A stretch of 64,000 bases of DNA from Terriglobales bacterium (GTDB lineage: Bacteria > Acidobacteriota > Terriglobia > Terriglobales > Acidobacteriaceae), in contig DASTZZ010000017.1 in NCBI GenBank assembly GCA_035764005.1, forward strand, positions 1 through 64,000, given 5' to 3'. Made by a program: the position numbers and the translations under genes. The notes beneath the pieces were generated by a model. The model did not search any database. It saw nothing but the letters and a program-made list of their open reading frames with translations, and was not told where the DNA came from. Positions 59,999 through 64,000 of the stretch are shown one piece after another (positions within the stretch are counted from its first letter, which is position 1; each line of letters starts with the position of its first letter).

Positions 59999-62401
59999 TC
60001 AAGGAACTTCCGTTACGACTAGTGGTACCGAAGTGGTCTGTGAAGAGCCCGGACCGACCATCACGTCGAAGGTTCCTGGCTCGACCACCCAATGCATGTC
60101 TGCGTTGAGCATTGAAAGTTCCCTGGGTCCAATTCGGAACTTCACGGTCTTTCGCTGACCGGCATCGAGATGGACGCGCTCAAATCCTTCGAGCTCCATA
60201 ACAGGACGCGTGACTGACGCGACGCGCTCGTGAATGTACATTTGAGCGACCTCATCTCCCGCGCGCGTCCCTGTGTTTACCACGTCCACTGAGACGGTGG
60301 CCTCACCTCCGGGATAGATTTGCTGCGGTTCCACGTGCACATTTTCAAGGTTGAACGTCGTGTAACTCAAACCGAAGCCAAACGGAAATAGCGGGGTCCG
60401 CGTGGAAAACGCGTAAGTGCGATTCATCGAAGGTTTGTGGTTGTAGTAGTCGGGCAGCTGACCGACCGATCTAGGAAAAGTGATGGGAAGTTTTCCGCCG
60501 GGATTTACGTCACCGAACAACACCTCCGCGGCAGCCGTTCCGCCCTCCTGACCGAGGTACCAGCCTTCGAGAATCGCAGGGACGTGCTCGGCGGTGTAGT
60601 TGATTGAGAGCGGACGTCCGTTGATCAGAAAAACTACAGTCGGCTTGCCAGTCTCGACAATGGCCCGAACCAACTCATTTTGAGCGCCAAGCAGATCGAG
60701 CGAATCGCGATCGCCCAGATGCTGTTCCGACCAGGCTTCACGGTTCGTGCTTTCGTTCTCGCCGATAACGACGATGGCCACATCAGACTTGCGCGCGACT
60801 TCGACGGCAGTTCGAATCGCAGTTGCCTGAGTCGCTGGATCGACCAACTTCACATCGTTCTCGTACCAGCCGCGCCAGCCTTCTTGAGCAGTGGTGATCT
60901 TGCAGCCCTCGGCATAGAGTACGCTTGCCTGCGAGCCGACGCGTGCGCGGATGCCATTGAGAATGCTGACCTGATGCGCGGGCTCGCGGCTGTAACCTCC
61001 AAGATGGACATCGGCCGCGTTGGGCCCGATCACTGCGATGCTCTTCAGCTTCTTCAAGTCGAGTGGCAATAGATTGCCGTCGTTCTTCAGCAGCACGATG
61101 GCCTCTTCGGCAGCTTTGCGCGCCAGCTGCTGGTGCTCTGGGCTGTTGGTGATCTTCTGGGCGTAATCGGGATCGATGTAGGGATTCTCGAATAGTCCTA
61201 AACGGAACTTCGCCGCAAGGACATGAGCGACAGCATCGTCGAGTTGCTGCTGCGGCACAATGCCTCGACGTACTTGATCGAGAAGAGTCGCGTAAGTCGA
61301 TCCGTCGGAAAGATCGAAATCAACTCCTGCCGCAATCGCCAGTCGCGCGGCCTGAGCTTTGTCCGCCGCGACGTGATGCGTATTGACGAGCATGTCCAGT
61401 CCATTCCCGTCGGAAGTCACATATCCGCGGAAGCCCCACTCCTGGCGCAGCACGCGCTGCAGGAGCCAATGATTGATGTGCGACGGAATCCCATCGATCT
61501 CGTTGTAGGAAGCCATCACACTTCCTACGTGCGCTTCTTCGACGGCTGCCCGAAATGGGACAAAAAAAATTTCCCGAATCACTCGCTCGGAGTAGTTTCC
61601 CGGAGCAGTGTTCGTGCCGCCCTCTGGCTGTCCATGGACGGCGAAGTGTTTGGCGGTGGCGAGCACATGATGGCGATCGATTAGATAATTCGGTCCCTGC
61701 AAGCCTTCGACGGCGGCAACGCCGATGCGCGCCGCCAGATACGGATCTTCTCCGTAAGTCTCTTCCGTCCGCCCCCAGCGCGGATCGCGCGCCAGGTCGA
61801 GCACCGGAGTAAACGCCTGATTCACTCCAGATGAGGCCATCTCATCGGCAGCAGCATTGAACACCTCGCGCACCAAACTAGGATCCCAAGTGCTGGCAAG
61901 TCCCAGCGCCTGCGGAAAACTAGTGCTCCCGTTTTCCATAAATCCGTGCAACGCCTCGCCCTGAAAGATAGCGGGAATGCCAAGGCGTGTCTTCTCGACC
62001 AAATACCTCTGCGCAGCGTTGCGCAGCACCGCACTGTCATGAGGGGTGAAATCGGAATCGATGCTGTGGAGCTTGCGAAACGCGGCGGGCGCGTCCTCCG
62101 GCTTGAATTTGCTTGTGGTATCGACTATCGGGCGAGGCCGTCCGCCGGCGATCTGCTCGATCTTTTCTTCGAGTGTCATGCGGCTGAGAAGATCTGCGAC
62201 GCGGTCGTTGATCGCAAGTTGGGAATTGCGATACGGCTCCGTCGCAGTTGTTCCGGAGTCTGCAACTTGCGCAAACATCACGATCGGGATGGCACAGATC
62301 ACTGCGATTTTCCACAACGAAGGACCGCACACCGCGTTTTCGTGAACCTGATCACACGGCGCCCGTCTCGGCTGTGATGTCGGTCTAGAACTTGGCTTCA
62401 T
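59999..62401 (-). CDS. Glycoside hydrolase family 3 beta-glucosidase, exported
   Basis: About 800 residues from ATG 62401; ATGs at 62410 and 62461 are alternatives. A membrane-spanning signal (LWKIAVICAIPIVMFAQVA) is followed by the GH3 (beta/alpha)8 domain with LLSRMTLEEKIEQIAGGRPR, KHFAVHGQPEGGTNTAPGNY and the nucleophile Asp in GFRGYVTSDGNGLDML. The second domain shows AIVLLKNDGNLLPLDLKKLK and the acid/base region; the C-terminal fibronectin III-like domain ends VEPGTFDVMVGPGSSQT. It releases glucose or similar sugars from beta-linked oligosaccharides in the periplasm. Confidence 0.94.
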   Translation of the reverse strand: MKPSSRPTSQPRRAPCDQVHENAVCGPSLWKIAVICAIPIVMFAQVADSGTTATEPYRNSQLAINDRVADLLSRMTLEEKIEQIAGGRPRPIVDTTSKFKPEDAPAAFRKLHSIDSDFTPHDSAVLRNAAQRYLVEKTRLGIPAIFQGEALHGFMENGSTSFPQALGLASTWDPSLVREVFNAAADEMASSGVNQAFTPVLDLARDPRWGRTEETYGEDPYLAARIGVAAVEGLQGPNYLIDRHHVLATAKHFAVHGQPEGGTNTAPGNYSERVIREIFFVPFRAAVEEAHVGSVMASYNEIDGIPSHINHWLLQRVLRQEWGFRGYVTSDGNGLDMLVNTHHVAADKAQAARLAIAAGVDFDLSDGSTYATLLDQVRRGIVPQQQLDDAVAHVLAAKFRLGLFENPYIDPDYAQKITNSPEHQQLARKAAEEAIVLLKNDGNLLPLDLKKLKSIAVIGPNAADVHLGGYSREPAHQVSILNGIRARVGSQASVLYAEGCKITTAQEGWRGWYENDVKLVDPATQATAIRTAVEVARKSDVAIVVIGENESTNREAWSEQHLGDRDSLDLLGAQNELVRAIVETGKPTVVFLINGRPLSINYTAEHVPAILEGWYLGQEGGTAAAEVLFGDVNPGGKLPITFPRSVGQLPDYYNHKPSMNRTYAFSTRTPLFPFGFGLSYTTFNLENVHVEPQQIYPGGEATVSVDVVNTGTRAGDEVAQMYIHERVASVTRPVMELEGFERVHLDAGQRKTVKFRIGPRELSMLNADMHWVVEPGTFDVMVGPGSSQTTSVPLVVTEVP

Positions 62402-62529
62402 GTTTCGCATTTTAGAAATCACAAGGCAGAACGCCCGGGAGGGGAGCCAGTTGTAAATCACACGGCTGGGGCTGTCAACGGTTATCGATGCAGTGCGGAT
62501 TCTTGGAAAGCCTCTCCTAAAACGATTTT

Positions 62530-62576
62530 CTTTTGCACAAAAGACTTGACAGGGACGTAGCGGACAGGGCTTAATG
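62530..62576 (+). promoter_or_regulatory. Promoter and possible operator of the TonB-receptor gene
   Basis: TTGACA (62546-62551) and CTTAAT (62570-62575) are 18 bp apart. Directly upstream is CTTTTGCACAAAAG (62530-62543), a palindrome except for its two central bases, suited to a regulator touching the -35. It leaves a ~240-nt leader before the GTG start. Confidence 0.5.
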
Positions 62577-62818
62577 TTCCGCCTTAAAGGTTTAGATTGC
62601 CGCGCGACACAAGCGCAGTTCGGCCGGCCCCCGGAATTGAACTTGGAACATTGCCAGAGCTCGAAGCCTGTGAATAGCTCTTACGCTTGCAACCGGCTCC
62701 GCAAGAAAGCTTCGCACCCCACTCGGCACCCAAGGCAGTTCTTGGTAGTCCGCCACAAATGCAATTGTTGGAAGTGCGTCGGCAGCATGCAGGCAATTGA
62801 AAACCATTTGGAGGGACT

Positions 62819-64000
62819 GTGAGAAAAGCGATTACCTATTTCAGTATCGTGAGTGTGGCCCTTCTCCTCATGCAGCGGCCAACCCATGGTCAAACGATAA
62901 CCGGTTCGTTGAGCGGCACGGTCACAGACCCGACTGGCGCGGTTGTGGCCGGTGCGCAAGTCACGCTCATGAATGAAGCCACGGGCTCAAACAGCACTGC
63001 AAAATCCAATGGTTCCGGATTCTTCAGCTTCCCCGCGCTGCTCCCGGGCACATACGACTTAACGGTGTCCTCCAGCAGCTTTTCCACATATAAGTTGACC
63101 GGCATCACGCTTTCCGAGCACGAGAGCCGGACAGTTTCAAACATCATGCTAAAGCCCGGATCGGAGGCGCAGGAAATCACGGTCACTGAGGTCGCCACGC
63201 CGGTCCCGGTCGATTCAGGCGCCAGCAGCACCACCTTGAACAACACGATGGTGAGTCAGATGCCCATCCAGGGCCGTGATGCAGCGGAGTTGATCCGCTT
63301 GATGCCTGCAATGGCGATGAACAGCGGCCTCGGTCAGAGTCAATGGAACAGTGCCACCACACAGATCAATTCCGGCCCGATTGGGAACTTCTCCGCAAAT
63401 GGCACCCAGCCGTATGGCGGCATGCAGTTGATCATGAATGGCTCCGTCATCACGGACGCTGGTAATCAGGGAACCCAGATTGCGAATGTCAACCAGGACA
63501 TGACTTCCGAGTTGACGATTCAGAACTCATCGTTTGACGCCGAGTACGCTCACGGACCGGTCACGGTAAGCGCCACCGGTAAGCAAGGCACCAGGGACTT
63601 TCATGGAGAAGCCTATGGCTATGCGCGCAATGGCAGCTTGAATGCCAACAACTCATTCTTTAATGCCAACAATGTCAAGAAGCCGATCGACCACTACTGG
63701 TATCCCGGCGGCAACCTCGGTGGCCCGATCATCCTCCCGGGCACGAGCTTCAACAAGAATCACGACAAGGCATTCTTCTTCGTTGGCTTCGAGCGTCTCA
63801 TGCAGCAATCAGCGGGAACGCTCCACAAGTACATCGTGCCCACCTCGCAGTGGATGGCGGGCGATTTCACCGCGGCCTCTATGGCGCCTTATTCAGCGAA
63901 CTACGGCACAAACGAATTCCCCTGTGATGCAGGTGCAGTGGGAGCGAGCAATTACGGAAAGTTCTGCCAGGGCGCCATCGATGCCAGCCAAATTACGCTG
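62819..64000 (+). CDS. TonB-dependent receptor, Oar-like, with carboxypeptidase-regulatory domain (3' end outside window)
   Basis: 394 codons are visible from GTG 62819 (GAGGG lies 3 nt upstream), and the frame is open to the window edge. A signal peptide (ITYFSIVSVALLLMQ) is followed by a carboxypeptidase-regulatory-like domain (ITGSLSGTVTDPTGAVVAGA then LPALLPGTYDLTVSS-type strands). Then comes the plug: IQGRDAAELIRLMPAMAMNS, NMTSELTIQNSSFDAEY-type motif (NVNQDMTSELTIQNSSFDAE) and the barrel start (GYARNGSLNANNSFFNANNV; FFFVGFERLM). Oar-type receptors are very common in Acidobacteria and take up oligosaccharides or peptides; the GH3 glucosidase next door suggests glycans. Confidence 0.93.
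   Translation, partial: MRKAITYFSIVSVALLLMQRPTHGQTITGSLSGTVTDPTGAVVAGAQVTLMNEATGSNSTAKSNGSGFFSFPALLPGTYDLTVSSSSFSTYKLTGITLSEHESRTVSNIMLKPGSEAQEITVTEVATPVPVDSGASSTTLNNTMVSQMPIQGRDAAELIRLMPAMAMNSGLGQSQWNSATTQINSGPIGNFSANGTQPYGGMQLIMNGSVITDAGNQGTQIANVNQDMTSELTIQNSSFDAEYAHGPVTVSATGKQGTRDFHGEAYGYARNGSLNANNSFFNANNVKKPIDHYWYPGGNLGGPIILPGTSFNKNHDKAFFFVGFERLMQQSAGTLHKYIVPTSQWMAGDFTAASMAPYSANYGTNEFPCDAGAVGASNYGKFCQGAIDASQITL

Overview
The window looks like chromosome from an Acidobacteriota (Terriglobia/'Koribacter'-like) bacterium, with high GC outside the islands. Lineage markers are an ADOP/MacB-like permease coupled to a PadR regulator (17.1-20.1 kb), an Oar-like TonB-dependent receptor with an N-terminal carboxypeptidase-regulatory domain (right edge), Ig-repeat lipoproteins, and a sortase with its own substrate in an otherwise Gram-negative gene set. 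The lineage is inferred from gene families, not from rRNA. Genes at both edges are cut: a glycogen-debranching enzyme lacks its start (left) and the TonB receptor lacks its end (right).

Layout. 0-8 kb: debranching enzyme, secreted protein, TetR regulator divergent from an RND pump and its adaptor, with a 189-bp multi-hairpin element between pump and adaptor. 8-12 kb: a tightly overlapping three-gene secreted operon (unknown protein, metzincin protease, Ig lipoprotein). 12-17 kb: a low-GC accessory island of orphan Rhs C-terminal tips, each followed by a small membrane protein or lipoprotein, ending at a RAYT transposase flanked by REP hairpins. The island is bracketed by an intact ADOP permease 3' end and a decayed copy of the same 3' end. 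20-21.3 kb: an internally deleted IS, GATGAGAT-type repeats and three helically phased GGGGTTAACCCC palindromes. 21-34 kb: TldE and TldD, PilZ, a degenerate response regulator, a sugar transferase, a selenocysteine tRNA (selC), an RsbU-type phosphatase, a phosphate-binding-like protein with a porin, FtsB, phosphohexomutase, ThiO, and sortase with substrate. 34-42 kb: PolX, cold-shock protein with terminator, Nudix, DUF2520 protein, S9 peptidase.

42-48 kb is the most informative block: a fadN-fadA-fadE beta-oxidation operon. A perfect FadR(TetR)-type box lies between its -35 and -10. The operon has been invaded by one inverted-repeat family three times: a half-copy upstream, an empty 94-bp copy between fadN and fadA, and a 518-bp copy carrying a GxxExxY (PD-(D/E)XK-fold) gene between fadA and fadE. 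48-62 kb is mostly housekeeping: CDP-alcohol transferase/GtrA, adk, a PP-loop ATPase, FHA-GAF-PP2C, nadB, aroB-ubiE/menG, yajQ, polyprenyl synthase, envelope proteins and a GH3 glucosidase.

Best candidates for something little described: the GxxExxY inverted-repeat element with its cargo-less sibling, the translationally coupled Rhs tip/immunity array, and the multi-hairpin element at the RND pump stop codon. Assignments rest on reading protein motifs by eye; no database search was run.
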